Shown here: piece after piece, positions 1 through 7,841 of the stretch
Layout: each line of letters starts with the position of its first letter
How positions within the stretch are numbered: the first letter of the stretch is position 1
DNA from: Myxococcaceae bacterium
GTDB lineage: Bacteria; Myxococcota; Myxococcia; Myxococcales; Myxococcaceae
NCBI GenBank assembly: GCA_017881265.1
Contig: JADGRA010000021.1
Location: 1 to 64,000, forward strand
DNA: 64,000 bases
Direction: 5' to 3'
Position numbers and translations under genes: made by a program
Notes under the pieces: model-generated
Seen by the model: only the letters and a program-made list of their open reading frames with translations
Database searches by the model: none
What the model was told of the DNA's origin: nothing

Positions 1-540
1 AGGCGCCGCCGGGGCGGGCCGGGGCGGCGCGGGGGGCAACGCGCGACGGCCGAGGGGTTCCTTGCGGGACGGCGGGGGCCGGGCCGCGGCGGCGCCCCGC
101 GCCGGCCGCTGGCCGGGAAGGCCACTGGCCAGCCGTTCCAGGGCGTGCAGGTAGCCGTCGGGCCCCTCCCCCACCACGCGCGCGACGCAGACGTCTTGCA
201 ACAGCGAGTGGCGGCGCACCGAGGCCTTGCCGGAGGCGTCCTGCAGGTGCACCTCCACCACTGGCAGCCCCGTAGCGGCCACTGCCTCGTGCAGCACGTG
301 CGAGGTGAGCGCCAGCAGCCCAGGGGACAGCACCACCGCCTCGGCCCACGCCCCCGGGTTGCGGAGGGCGTCGAGGAGGGCGCCCTCGTGGTTGCTGTGC
401 AGGCTGCGCACGCCCAGGCCCAGGCGCCGGGCACGCTCGGCAATCCTCCTGTCCAGGGCAGGCAGGGTGAGCGCGGGGTCATCCCCGGGACGGTGGCCCA
501 GCAAGTCGAGATTCGGTCCGTGGAGCACCAGGACATTCAT
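1..540 (-). CDS. aroQ: AroQ-like type II 3-dehydroquinate dehydratase homolog, partial, catalytic Tyr not seen
   Basis: The start is ATG at 540 and the reading frame is open to base 1, so the 3' end lies outside the window. The N-terminus has the type II dehydroquinase opening VLVLHGPNLDLLG (residues 3-15), then SNHEG (49-53) and VEVH (95-98). This fold dehydrates 3-dehydroquinate in the shikimate pathway. Family members have a catalytic Tyr in a REPxxYG segment soon after the first motif; here the segment reads HRPGDDPALTL with no Tyr. The usual NPGAYTHTS loop is SPGLLALTS. The core of about 145 residues is followed by at least 35 residues of Pro/Ala/Arg-rich tail, which is unusual because AroQ normally stops there. 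An AGGACAGGA ribosome site precedes the ATG, 16 bases after fmt, so the two genes are probably co-transcribed. The family assignment is good; dehydratase activity is doubtful. Confidence 0.75.
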   Translation of the reverse strand, partial: MNVLVLHGPNLDLLGHRPGDDPALTLPALDRRIAERARRLGLGVRSLHSNHEGALLDALRNPGAWAEAVVLSPGLLALTSHVLHEAVAATGLPVVEVHLQDASGKASVRRHSLLQDVCVARVVGEGPDGYLHALERLASGLPGQRPARGAAAARPPPSRKEPLGRRALPPAPPRPAPAAP

Positions 541-556
541 GGGCGTCTTCCTGTCC

Positions 557-1498
557 TCAAGGTGGGCTGTCGTCAAAGGGCCGGGACCCCGGGGCCAGCG
601 CATGGCCCCGGAGGAAGTCGCCGGCCGGCATTCTGCGCTTGCCCTCGGGCTGCAGCTCCAGCAGCACCAGCGAGCCCTCCGCGCAGGCCACCTCCAGCCC
701 CCCGTCGGTGGACAGGACGGTGCCCGGGGCCCCCGCCCCCAAGGCAGCCCGGGCGCGGTGCACTTTCAGCAGGCGGCCGTGCAGGGTGGTGAAGGCGCCG
801 GGCCAGGGGGTGAAGGCGCGCATCCGCCGCTCCAGCACGCGGGCGCTGAGGCGAAAGTCCAGCCAGCCGTCGCGCTTGTCCACCACGCGGGCCAGCGTCA
901 GCCCCGCCTCGGGCTGCGGCACGGCCGTCAGCTGGCCGGCGAGGAAGCGCGGCAATTCCTCGCGCACCAGGGCGCCGCCCAGAGGCCCCAGGCGCGTCGA
1001 GAGGGACTCGGTGGTGTCGTCGGCCAGGATGGCCTCGCGCCGCACGGCCAGCACGGGGCCGGTGTCCAGCCCGGCCTCCATCTGCATGAGGCAGACGCCC
1101 GTCTCGCTGTCCCCCTCGGCGATGGCCCACTGGAGGGGGGCCGCCCCCCGCCAGCGCGGCAGCAGCGAGGCGTGGACGTTGAGGCTTCCGCGGCGCGGCA
1201 CGGCGAGGACGTCCGGGGGGAGAATGCGGCCGTAGGCCGTCACCACCGTCACCTCGGGCCGCAGCGCGGCCAGCGTCTGGGCGAAGTCCGTGCCCTTCAG
1301 CCTCGGCGGCTGCAGCACCGGCAGCCCGGCGGCCTCGGCCGCCACCTTCACCGCCGAGGGCTGCACCAGCTGCCCGCGGTCCTTGGGGCGGTCGGGCTGC
1401 GTCACCACCGCCACCACCTCGCCCACCTCCCGGCAGGCCAACAGGGACGGGACGGCCAGGGCGGGAGTGCCCATGAAGACAATGCGGGGACGGTCCAT
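557..1498 (-). CDS. fmt: Methionyl-tRNA formyltransferase
   Basis: A 313-residue protein of normal Fmt length. It transfers a formyl group from 10-formyl-THF to Met-tRNA(fMet) for translation initiation in the cytoplasm. Visible hallmarks are the Rossmann start RIVFMGTP (5-12), TQPDRPKDRG (33-42), LNVHASLLPRWRGAAP (106-121, with catalytic Asn107 and His109) and MEAGLDTGPV (140-149, with Asp145). The C-terminal OB-like domain follows (DGWLDF...HGRLLKV). The ATG at 1498 was chosen over the long upstream extension because the family begins here and a GGGGGG-rich ribosome site lies just upstream. The aroQ-like gene follows closely on the same strand. Confidence 0.96.
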   Translation of the reverse strand: MDRPRIVFMGTPALAVPSLLACREVGEVVAVVTQPDRPKDRGQLVQPSAVKVAAEAAGLPVLQPPRLKGTDFAQTLAALRPEVTVVTAYGRILPPDVLAVPRRGSLNVHASLLPRWRGAAPLQWAIAEGDSETGVCLMQMEAGLDTGPVLAVRREAILADDTTESLSTRLGPLGGALVREELPRFLAGQLTAVPQPEAGLTLARVVDKRDGWLDFRLSARVLERRMRAFTPWPGAFTTLHGRLLKVHRARAALGAGAPGTVLSTDGGLEVACAEGSLVLLELQPEGKRRMPAGDFLRGHALAPGSRPFDDSPP

Positions 1499-1615
1499 GG
1501 GGTGGCCCCCCTGAGGGGCGCTTTCGGCCGCGCACGGGCGGCCCTCGTCTCTCTCGTAGTGTAGCGGAGGCCGGGAAGGCCAGAGGTCGGGGAACGTCTT
1601 ACCCCGCGACGAGAA

Positions 1616-1644
1616 TTGACCGACGGGGGGGCCTCGTCTATGCC
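1616..1644 (+). promoter_or_regulatory. Putative sigma70-type promoter for the HEAT-repeat lipoprotein gene
   Basis: TTGACC (1616-1621) and TATGCC (1639-1644) are separated by 17 bases. This is a good -35/-10 arrangement about 35 bases before the ATG at 1680. It lies in the divergent spacer between fmt and the lipoprotein gene. Inferred from sequence pattern only. Confidence 0.5.
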
Positions 1645-1679
1645 CACGGTTAACCCCGGGAGGCTCGCTGGAGGGGAAA

Positions 1680-3269
1680 ATGCAACGGCGTACGCTCGTC
1701 TGCTTCCTCTTGGCCCTCTCCGCGCTGCCAGCGTGCAGCAAGGACCCCGCGACGCCTGACTACTGGGCGGCCCAGCTCGACGCCGCCAAGCGCTCCTCGG
1801 AGAAGGTGCGGGTGGTGGACGCGCTGCGCAGCTCCGGGAAACTCAACAAGTCCTTTGTGCCCATGCTGCAGGCCGAGCTGGCCAAGGACAAGAACCCCGA
1901 GGACAAGGGGGCGGTGGCGCGGGCCCTGGGAGACTTGAAGGACCCGGCCTGCGTGCCGGCGCTGGCCGACGCGCTGGACTTGTCGGCGTCGGATGGCGCC
2001 ACCAGCCGGATGAATTCCGCCATCGCCCAGGTGCTGGGCAGCCTGGGGGACCCCCGCGCCGTCCCGGCGCTGCTGAAGCTTCTCAAATCCAAGGACGACT
2101 ACGTCCGCATCGACGCCATCCAGGCCCTGGGGGCCCTCAAGGCCCAGGACGCGGTGGAACCGCTGATGGAACTCGCCCTGGATGATGCCAGCTCGCCCCA
2201 GGTGAACCGCCGGGCGGTGGCGGCGCTGGGCGACATCGGGGATGCGAAGGCCGTCCCGGTGCTGCTGAAGGCGCTCTACAAGCAGCGCGGCAACCAGAAC
2301 TTCGCCAGCGAGGCCAGCTTCTCGCTGTACCAGGTGGGCAAGCCGGCGGTGGACGCGCTGGTGCGCGTCGTCCAGGGCGAGGATGCGGACCTCATCGGCT
2401 GGGCGCGCCGGCGCGACGTGGAGCCGACGGTGCTGCTGGTGCAGGCCACCGAGGTCCTCAAGGACTTCGCCGCGCCGCAAGCCGAGCCGGCACTCCTCAA
2501 GAAACTGTCCTTCCAGAACCCCGACGAGCGCATGCAGTGGTACGGGCGGATGTTCGCCGCCAACGGCCTCGGACGGCTGCGCTCGCAGGCGGCGGTGGCG
2601 CCGCTGATGGCGATGGTGGAGGAGAACGAGCCGCTGCCCCGGGCCGAGTACGCCCGCGCGCTGGTGCTGGTGGGCAACCGCGAGGCCCTGCCGGCGCTGC
2701 TGAAGGCGGCGGCCAAGGGCACCTGGAATGCCCGGCAGTTTGCCGTGGCCAGTGTCAGCATGCTGGGCGATGACCGCGAGCTGCCCGCCTTCGACCGGCT
2801 GGTGCAGGCCGAGCCGGCCCTGGCCGCCTCGGAGTGCAAGCAATACGGGTGCGCCACGCCGGCCAGCGAGGTGGCGCAGCAGCGGGCCAAGGTGTTTGCC
2901 GTATTCCGCGCCCCGCTGGAGGCAGGCGGCGCCTGCAAGCAGGACCTGGCCTGCTGGGTGAAGAAGCTGAAGGACGCCCCGGCGCCGGTGCGGCAGCGCG
3001 CAGCGCTGGCAATCGGTCGCTCCGGGCACGCCGAGTACGCCACCACCCTGGCCGCGCTGGTCGATGAACCGGACGCCGAGACGCGCATGGCCACCTTGCA
3101 GGGGCTGTCCTGGCTGGTGAAGAGCGGCACGGCGGCCGCCCTGGCGCTGAAGGACATGCTGCCCAAGCTCGAGCAGCGGCTGGCCGACGACAAGGGAAGG
3201 CAGGACTACGTCGCCGCCAGCGAGGCGCTGCGACGCTTGCTGGTGGACATCCGCCGGCGCGGGGGCTGA
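1680..3269 (+). CDS. HEAT-repeat lipoprotein
   Basis: A 529-residue predicted lipoprotein. A short signal peptide ends in the lipobox LPAC (lipidated Cys at residue 19). The rest is a run of HEAT/PBS-lyase-type repeats of about 30 residues, seen as recurring phrases such as LGDLKDPACVPAL, LGSLGDPRAVPALLKLL, LGALKAQDAVEPL and LGDIGDAKAVPVLL. The repeats form an alpha-solenoid, usually a protein-binding scaffold. The protein probably sits on the periplasmic side of a membrane. A GGAGGGG ribosome site lies 4 bases before the ATG and a plausible promoter is at 1616-1644. It is convergent with the following LETM1-like gene, 15 bases apart. The specific partner is unknown. Confidence 0.85.
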   Translation: MQRRTLVCFLLALSALPACSKDPATPDYWAAQLDAAKRSSEKVRVVDALRSSGKLNKSFVPMLQAELAKDKNPEDKGAVARALGDLKDPACVPALADALDLSASDGATSRMNSAIAQVLGSLGDPRAVPALLKLLKSKDDYVRIDAIQALGALKAQDAVEPLMELALDDASSPQVNRRAVAALGDIGDAKAVPVLLKALYKQRGNQNFASEASFSLYQVGKPAVDALVRVVQGEDADLIGWARRRDVEPTVLLVQATEVLKDFAAPQAEPALLKKLSFQNPDERMQWYGRMFAANGLGRLRSQAAVAPLMAMVEENEPLPRAEYARALVLVGNREALPALLKAAAKGTWNARQFAVASVSMLGDDRELPAFDRLVQAEPALAASECKQYGCATPASEVAQQRAKVFAVFRAPLEAGGACKQDLACWVKKLKDAPAPVRQRAALAIGRSGHAEYATTLAALVDEPDAETRMATLQGLSWLVKSGTAAALALKDMLPKLEQRLADDKGRQDYVAASEALRRLLVDIRRRGG

Positions 3270-3284
3270 AGGGCCGCTGTCCCG

Positions 3285-4619
3285 TCAGCCCACCCGGTGG
3301 TCGACGTCCGGCGCGCGCTCGCTGGGCTCCTGGAAGGCCGCCGGCAGAAAACTCTGCGGCAGCAGCTTCACCAGCGCGGCCAGCAGCAGCATGCCGCCCG
3401 GCGCGGCGAAGATGGCCACCGCCGGGATGGCCTTGGCCAAGTCCAACAGCTGCTCGCGCATGCGCCGGCGCTCCGGGGCGCTGAGGGTTTGCCCGCGGGC
3501 GAGCCGGCGAAGCAGCGTGGAGAGCTCCCCCATCTGGTGTGCCTCAGCCAAAAGCACGTGGAGGCTCCGGTCGAATGTCCCCAGCATGGACGACACCAAC
3601 TCCTCGCCCAGGCGGGCGGCGTTGTCCTGCACGGTGAAGACGTCCACCACCGAGCGGTGGTGGGCGTAGAATTCGGCCACTTCCGCCTCCACCTCCCGCA
3701 ACAGCTGGGGCGAGAAGCCCAAGGCGGCGGCCAGACTCTGGATGAAGGCCAATTCCTTGGCCGAACCTCGCCCCTCCACCAGGGAGGCCAGCACCGTCTG
3801 CTCCACGACGAAGCGCCGCATTTCCCGGCTGCGCACCGGCGCCACCAGCGCCGGCAAGTCATGGGGGCCGTCGAAGGCACGCCGCAGCCGGCGGCGCAGC
3901 TCCGTCGCCAGGCGCCCTGGCAGGTTGAGGTCCTCCACCTGGCGGAGGATGGCCCGCCGGGTCGCCGCCGCCGGGGGCCGCTCGACCGAGGCTAGGGCAG
4001 TCAGCACTTCCACCAGCAGCGCCTTCTGCCGCGCCGCCACCGCTAGCAGGCGCCGCATGTTGGCGGTGTCCAGCCGGCGGCCGCTCCAAACGTCCAGCAG
4101 CAGGTGCGCAAACAGCTGCGCGTCGACGTAGGTGGCGCCATTGTGCAGCAAGAGCCCGTAGACGGGGTCCCCGGAGATGGAGAGGGAACGGCGGGCCAGC
4201 GCCGTCTCCAGCCGGCCCCACAGGTGCCGGGAGGCCGCTGCGCCCTTCTCCAGCTGTTCGGCAAAGGCGTCTGCCAGCCGCAGTTCCCCCGTCCAGAGGG
4301 CCAACAGGTGCGCCAGCTGCAGGGTGCGCGGCCCCGGCCGTACGTCGAAGAGGACGGCCGTCTCCACACCCAAGCGGGCCAGGGTGCGCAGCACGGCGAG
4401 GAAGAGGGTCTGCGCGGGGGCCGCGTCCGGCCGGGTGCCTTCGGGCAGCTCGGGCGTCCCGTAGACGAGGCCGCTGTCCCGCAGGGCCCGGTGCAGGTAG
4501 GCGCGGGCGCGCGCCGTCGGCCGCGACAGCGGTGGAGGCTCAGGCGGGTGGGCCCGCAGCTGCCGCTCCACGACGTCGTCGAGCAGTCGAAGCAGCCAGC
4601 CCGGTTTTCCGAGGTCCAT
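3285..4619 (-). CDS. LETM1-like/TerB-like helical protein
   Basis: A 444-residue, largely helical protein. The last about 50 residues (AIPAVAIFAAPGGMLLLAAL, then KLLPQSFLPAAF) resemble the LETM1 motif, in which a hydrophobic stretch ends in LP-x-x-F. The middle part (SREMRRFVVEQTVLASLVEG, then a helix with LGFSP) resembles a TerB-type tellurite-resistance domain. Such combinations are known in myxobacteria, but the function is not established; ion homeostasis at the inner membrane is one guess. The ATG at 4619 (MDLGKPGWLL) was chosen over an upstream alternative because a CCGGAG site precedes it. It lies downstream of recA on the same strand, with a 68-base gap. Confidence 0.6.
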   Translation of the reverse strand: MDLGKPGWLLRLLDDVVERQLRAHPPEPPPLSRPTARARAYLHRALRDSGLVYGTPELPEGTRPDAAPAQTLFLAVLRTLARLGVETAVLFDVRPGPRTLQLAHLLALWTGELRLADAFAEQLEKGAAASRHLWGRLETALARRSLSISGDPVYGLLLHNGATYVDAQLFAHLLLDVWSGRRLDTANMRRLLAVAARQKALLVEVLTALASVERPPAAATRRAILRQVEDLNLPGRLATELRRRLRRAFDGPHDLPALVAPVRSREMRRFVVEQTVLASLVEGRGSAKELAFIQSLAAALGFSPQLLREVEAEVAEFYAHHRSVVDVFTVQDNAARLGEELVSSMLGTFDRSLHVLLAEAHQMGELSTLLRRLARGQTLSAPERRRMREQLLDLAKAIPAVAIFAAPGGMLLLAALVKLLPQSFLPAAFQEPSERAPDVDHRVG

Positions 4620-4687
4620 TGCCGTGCTCCGGGGCTCTAACCTTCCGGAGACGGCGACTGCAAGGGAAGGCCCGCGGGCCCGGGGGG

Positions 4688-5764
4688 TCACTTCACGGCT
4701 TTGACGCGAGCCGGACGCCGTTCCTCCTCCGGCTCCTCGGCGACGGCGGCCACCGGCGTCAGACGGATGACCCCGTACTTCTCGAGCACCTTCTGCTCCA
4801 CCGCCCGTGCCACCTCGGGGTGGTCGCGCAGGTAGTCCTTGGCATTCTCCCGGCCCTGGCCGATGCGCTCGCCGTCGTAGGCGTACCAGGCGCCGCTCTT
4901 CTCCACGATGCCGTCCTGGGAGGCCAGGTCGAGCAGGTCTCCCTCCCGGGAGATGCCGCTGCCGTACATGATGTCGAACTCCACCTCCTTGAAGGGTGGA
5001 GCCATTTTGTTCTTCACCACCTTCACCCGGGTGCGGTTGCCGACCACCACATCGCCATTCTTGATGGCCCCCACCCGCCGGATGTCGAGCCGCTGGCTGG
5101 CGTAGAACTTCAGCGCGTTGCCACCGGTGGTGGTTTCCGGGTTGCCGAACATCACCCCAATCTTCATCCGAATCTGGTTGATGAAGATGACGCAGGTCTG
5201 GCTCTTGGAGATGGTGCCGGTGAGCTTGCGCAGCGCCTGGCTCATGAGCCGCGCCTGCAGCCCCATGTGGGCGTCCCCCATCTCCCCTTCGAGTTCCGCC
5301 TTGGGAACCAGCGCCGCCACCGAGTCCACCACCACCACGTCGATGGCCCCGGAGCGCACCAGCATCTCGGTGATTTCCAGCCCCTGCTCACCGGTGTCCG
5401 GCTGCGAGAGCAGCAGGTCGTCGGTGCGCACGCCGAGCTTGCGCGCGTAGCCCACGTCCATGGCGTGCTCGGCGTCGATGTAGCCGCAGATGCCGCCCTT
5501 CTTCTGGGCTTCGGCGACGACGTGCAGCGACAGGGTGGTCTTTCCCGAGGATTCCGGGCCGTAGATTTCGACGATTCGCCCGCGGGGGACGCCCCCCACG
5601 CCGAGCGCGATGTCCAGCGAGAGCGCCCCGGTGGAGATGACCTGGATGTCGCGGATGAAGGGCTCGTCTTTGCCCAGCCGCATGATGGAGCCCTTGCCGA
5701 ACTGCCGCTCCACGGCGCCCATCGCCAGCTCGACCGCCTTCTCCTTCTCCGGATTCAACGACAT
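4688..5764 (-). CDS. recA: Recombinase RecA
   Basis: A full-length 358-residue RecA. It forms filaments on single-stranded DNA, drives homologous strand exchange and triggers LexA self-cleavage. Walker A GPESSGKT is at residues 69-76. The MAW segment KGSIMRLG, the Walker B segment [18 protein letters not shown], loop L2 ([20 protein letters not shown]) and the C-terminal acidic tail (EEPEEE) are all present. The ATG at 5764 is preceded by an AAGGG ribosome site. A GAAC-N4-GTTC element lies about 31 bases upstream, so SOS regulation is likely. It is divergent from the ECF sigma gene. Confidence 0.98.
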   Translation of the reverse strand: MSLNPEKEKAVELAMGAVERQFGKGSIMRLGKDEPFIRDIQVISTGALSLDIALGVGGVPRGRIVEIYGPESSGKTTLSLHVVAEAQKKGGICGYIDAEHAMDVGYARKLGVRTDDLLLSQPDTGEQGLEITEMLVRSGAIDVVVVDSVAALVPKAELEGEMGDAHMGLQARLMSQALRKLTGTISKSQTCVIFINQIRMKIGVMFGNPETTTGGNALKFYASQRLDIRRVGAIKNGDVVVGNRTRVKVVKNKMAPPFKEVEFDIMYGSGISREGDLLDLASQDGIVEKSGAWYAYDGERIGQGRENAKDYLRDHPEVARAVEQKVLEKYGVIRLTPVAAVAEEPEEERRPARVKAVK

Positions 5765-5795
5765 GTTTGCGCCCTTCTCTCGGATGGACAGACCT

Positions 5796-5807
5796 GAACG
5801 TCTGTTC
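5796..5807. promoter_or_regulatory. Putative SOS (LexA) box upstream of recA
   Basis: GAACGTCTGTTC has the form GAAC-N4-GTTC, the classic Gram-positive-type SOS half-site arrangement. Read on the recA strand it continues as GTTCAGG, which matches the 3' half of the LexA motif reported for Myxococcus xanthus, as I remember it. It lies 31-43 bases upstream of the recA ATG, where a repressor would cover the promoter. Confidence 0.6.
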
Positions 5808-5846
5808 CCGTACCGCACCTTGGAGTCGTAGTCGAGCCCTCTGACA

Positions 5847-5859
5847 GGCCCCAGGGGCC
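5847..5859. repeat. GC-only inverted repeat between recA and the ECF sigma gene
   Basis: GGCCCC-A-GGGGCC is a perfect 6+6 inverted repeat. A second one, GGGCCCC-TT-GGGGGGCCC, lies at 5937-5954. They could form hairpins in either transcript. The second one overlaps the upstream extension of the sigma-factor reading frame, which supports a downstream translation start for that gene. Confidence 0.4.
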
Positions 5860-5995
5860 GTTCCCCCTTGCCACCCCTCGCCTTTGGGGGTGCGCGGCGT
5901 CCAGGACGGGGCATTCTCCCTTGGACGCCCCCCCGTGGGCCCCTTGGGGGGCCCGCAACTGGTGGGGGCCTCAGGGTGTTGGAGAGGACGTGGAC

Positions 5996-6586
5996 GTGGA
6001 TGCAGATGCGGAGCTGATGCTCCTCGTCGCCGGGGGCGACCGCGCTGCCTTCACGGCCCTGTTCGACCGGCACCACCGGGGCGTGGCGCAGTTCGCCTTC
6101 CGCTTCGTCGGGGACCGGGCCAGGGCGGAGGAGCTGACGCAGGACATTTTCGTCAAGCTGTACCGGAACGCCAGTCGCTACCGGCCCAGCGCGAAGTTCA
6201 AGACGTACCTCTACCGGGTGGCGGCCAACCACTGCCTGAATGAGGTTCGCCGCGGGGAGTACCGGGTGAAGCACGTGTCGCGAGGGCTGGAGGAAGGCGA
6301 GCCGCTGGAGACGCCAGCGCCGGAGGCGGAGCGGCCGGACGCGCAGCTGGCCGGACAGCAGCTGGAGTCGGCCGTCGGCCGGGCGCTGGCGGCGCTGTCG
6401 CAGCGAGAACGGACCGCCTTCACCCTCTGCCGCTTCGAGGGGATGACCTACCGCGACATCGCCGAGGTCCTCCAGGCGAGCGAGGCGGCCGTCAAGAGTC
6501 TCATCCATCGCGCGACGCTGTCGGTGGCGCGCCACATCCAAGGTTTTCAAGCGGGGGCCGAGGCGCCCCTCCGGAGTCGAGCATGA
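5996..6586 (+). CDS. ECF (RpoE-type) RNA polymerase sigma factor
   Basis: A sigma factor of about 196 residues for extracytoplasmic stress transcription. The region 2 core ([18 protein letters not shown], then [32 protein letters not shown]) and the region 4 helix-turn-helix ([19 protein letters not shown], then [20 protein letters not shown]) are clear. No extra C-terminal domain is present. The frame is open upstream to a TTG at 5921, but that stretch contains a GC hairpin. GTG at 5996 is preferred because GGAGAGG lies 8 bases before it and the length then fits the family; GTG 5990 is an alternative. The stop overlaps the next gene by ATGA, so it is coupled to its anti-sigma factor. Confidence 0.9.
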   Translation: MDADAELMLLVAGGDRAAFTALFDRHHRGVAQFAFRFVGDRARAEELTQDIFVKLYRNASRYRPSAKFKTYLYRVAANHCLNEVRRGEYRVKHVSRGLEEGEPLETPAPEAERPDAQLAGQQLESAVGRALAALSQRERTAFTLCRFEGMTYRDIAEVLQASEAAVKSLIHRATLSVARHIQGFQAGAEAPLRSRA

Positions 6587-7068
6587 GCTGCAAGGTCGAG
6601 ACAGAGCTGACGGCGTACGTGGACGCCGAGCTGCCTGAGGCGGACATGGCCGCGGTGCGCTCGCACCTGGCCGGCTGCACGGACTGCCGTTCCACCGAGG
6701 CGCTGCTGCGCGACGCCCTGGAAAACCTCCAGGCGCTTTCTGCCTTCGAGGTCTCGCCCGGCCTACGCCGCCGCGTGCTCCAGCAGCTGGACCAGACGCC
6801 GGCCTCGCTCGGCGAGCGCCTGCGGGCGCTGTTCCGGCCGGCAGTGCTGGTTCCCTCGGCGGCGGCGCTCCTCGCCGCCGGCGTGGTGGCGGGGCTGCTC
6901 GTCTCCCCGGGCGTGCGCCACGGGCTCCCTTCGGAGCTGCAGGAGGGCCGGGCGCTGGACGTGGCGATGAACTACGAATTGCTGCGGGACTACGACGTCC
7001 TCGGGCTGGAGAGCCCGGAGGACGTCGAGGTCGTGGCGCAGCTGGATGAGCTGGAGGGACGGCCATGA
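6583..7068 (+). CDS. Zinc-finger anti-sigma factor, single membrane span
   Basis: A 161-residue protein that starts inside the sigma gene's stop codon. The N-terminal 75 residues form an anti-sigma domain with His28-x3-Cys32-x2-Cys35 (HLAGCTDC), the zinc-binding ZAS signature. One hydrophobic segment (about 85-107, [20 protein letters not shown]) would span the inner membrane, leaving a short periplasmic tail. It would hold the upstream ECF sigma factor inactive until a signal arrives. Its last codon overlaps the next gene by 4 bases (ATGA). Confidence 0.9.
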   Translation: MSCKVETELTAYVDAELPEADMAAVRSHLAGCTDCRSTEALLRDALENLQALSAFEVSPGLRRRVLQQLDQTPASLGERLRALFRPAVLVPSAAALLAAGVVAGLLVSPGVRHGLPSELQEGRALDVAMNYELLRDYDVLGLESPEDVEVVAQLDELEGRP

Positions 7069-7550
7069 GCAGGCGTCTTTTGGGGCTGACCCTCGGCCTT
7101 CTTCTGCTGTCGCCCCCGGCCCGGGCCCAGAGCGGCGAGGGTGAGGCCACGGCGCGCTTTCAGAGTCTCTCCGAGGAGCAGAAGGAGGTCCTGCGCCAGC
7201 GGCTGCGCGAGTTCAAGGCGCTCCCGGCGGAAGAGCAGTCCCGCATCCGCGAGAACCTGCGGCGCTTCCAGTCCCTGCCCCCGGAGGAGCGCGCCCGGGT
7301 GGTGGGCCACCTGCGCGCCTTCGAGAAGCTCTCCCCGGAGGCGCAAGCGGAGCTCCGCGCGTCGGCACACACCTTTCGTCAGCTTCCCCCCGCCGAGCAG
7401 GCGGAGGTGCGCAAGCGGTTTAGGGAATACTTGCAAGCAAACCCTGACCGCCGCGAGCAGCTGATCAAGAATCTCAAGCGGTGGAGGAGCATGACGCGCG
7501 AGGAGCGAGAGGAGATGCGCGAGCGGCTCCGGGAACGTCACCACAAGTGA
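7065..7550 (+). CDS. Periplasmic DUF3106-family protein
   Basis: A 161-residue protein with a cleavable signal peptide (SPPARAQ, cut near residue 22). The mature part is highly charged and helical, built of repeated elements of the form [40 protein letters not shown] and [17 protein letters not shown]. This is the DUF3106 pattern, a family of unknown function with a look recalling CpxP/Spy-like periplasmic helical proteins. It is third in the sigma/anti-sigma operon, so a role in envelope stress sensing is a reasonable inference. Its stop overlaps the following GTG start. Confidence 0.8.
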   Translation: MSRRLLGLTLGLLLLSPPARAQSGEGEATARFQSLSEEQKEVLRQRLREFKALPAEEQSRIRENLRRFQSLPPEERARVVGHLRAFEKLSPEAQAELRASAHTFRQLPPAEQAEVRKRFREYLQANPDRREQLIKNLKRWRSMTREEREEMRERLRERHHK

Positions 7551-7816
7551 CGCCATGCCGCCCGTGGGCGGCGTTCAGCTTCCTCCTCGTCGGCCTGACG
7601 GTGGCCGGGGCTTCCTGGGCCCTGCCCCTGCCGGACGCCGGGGCCTCGGGCGACGCCGGCCCGGCGCGCGCGGAGGACGCCGGGCGCCTGGCCGGCTTCG
7701 CGCCGGGCGACGGCGGCACCGAATTGGACCTGGAGGTGGTGGAGAACCTGGACCTCCTCGAGCACCTGGACGAGGCGCAGCTCTTGGAGTTGCTGCTTCC
7801 CGTCCGGGACGAGTAG
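7547..7816 (+). CDS. Small secreted or membrane-anchored acidic protein, last gene of the ECF operon
   Basis: An 89-residue protein. It starts at GTG 7547, which overlaps the previous stop (GTGA) and so suggests translational coupling. An N-terminal hydrophobic segment (AAFSFLLVGLTVAGASWA) is a signal peptide or anchor. The mature part is acidic and ends with a leucine/glutamate-rich helix (DLEVVENLDLLEHLDEAQ, then LLELLLPV). I recognise no domain. The gene context (sigma, anti-sigma, DUF3106) suggests an accessory part of the signalling unit. An upstream ATG at 7481 is in frame but lies within the DUF3106 gene. Confidence 0.65.
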   Translation: MTPCRPWAAFSFLLVGLTVAGASWALPLPDAGASGDAGPARAEDAGRLAGFAPGDGGTELDLEVVENLDLLEHLDEAQLLELLLPVRDE

Positions 7817-7829
7817 TCCCCCGGGGGAC
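7816..7829. terminator. GC-rich perfect palindrome between convergent genes, putative bidirectional terminator
   Basis: GTCCCCCGGGGGAC is a perfect 14-base palindrome. It begins at the last base of the ECF operon stop codon and lies 13 bases from the stop of the convergent kinase gene. There is no T-run, so this is a hairpin-only candidate. Confidence 0.4.
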
Positions 7830-7841
7830 AACCGCCGGGCT

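Noticed and set aside
227-1564. Long open frame on the plus strand opposite fmt
   Set aside because: It is a high-GC shadow of fmt, with Arg/Gly/Pro-rich sequence lacking any domain.
5921-5995. TTG start that extends the ECF sigma factor by 25 residues
   Set aside because: The extension spans a GC hairpin, has no ribosome site and no family similarity; GTG 5996 fits better.
5765-7150. Long upstream extension of the recA reading frame
   Set aside because: It runs antisense through the sigma and anti-sigma genes with low-complexity sequence; RecA starts at 5764.
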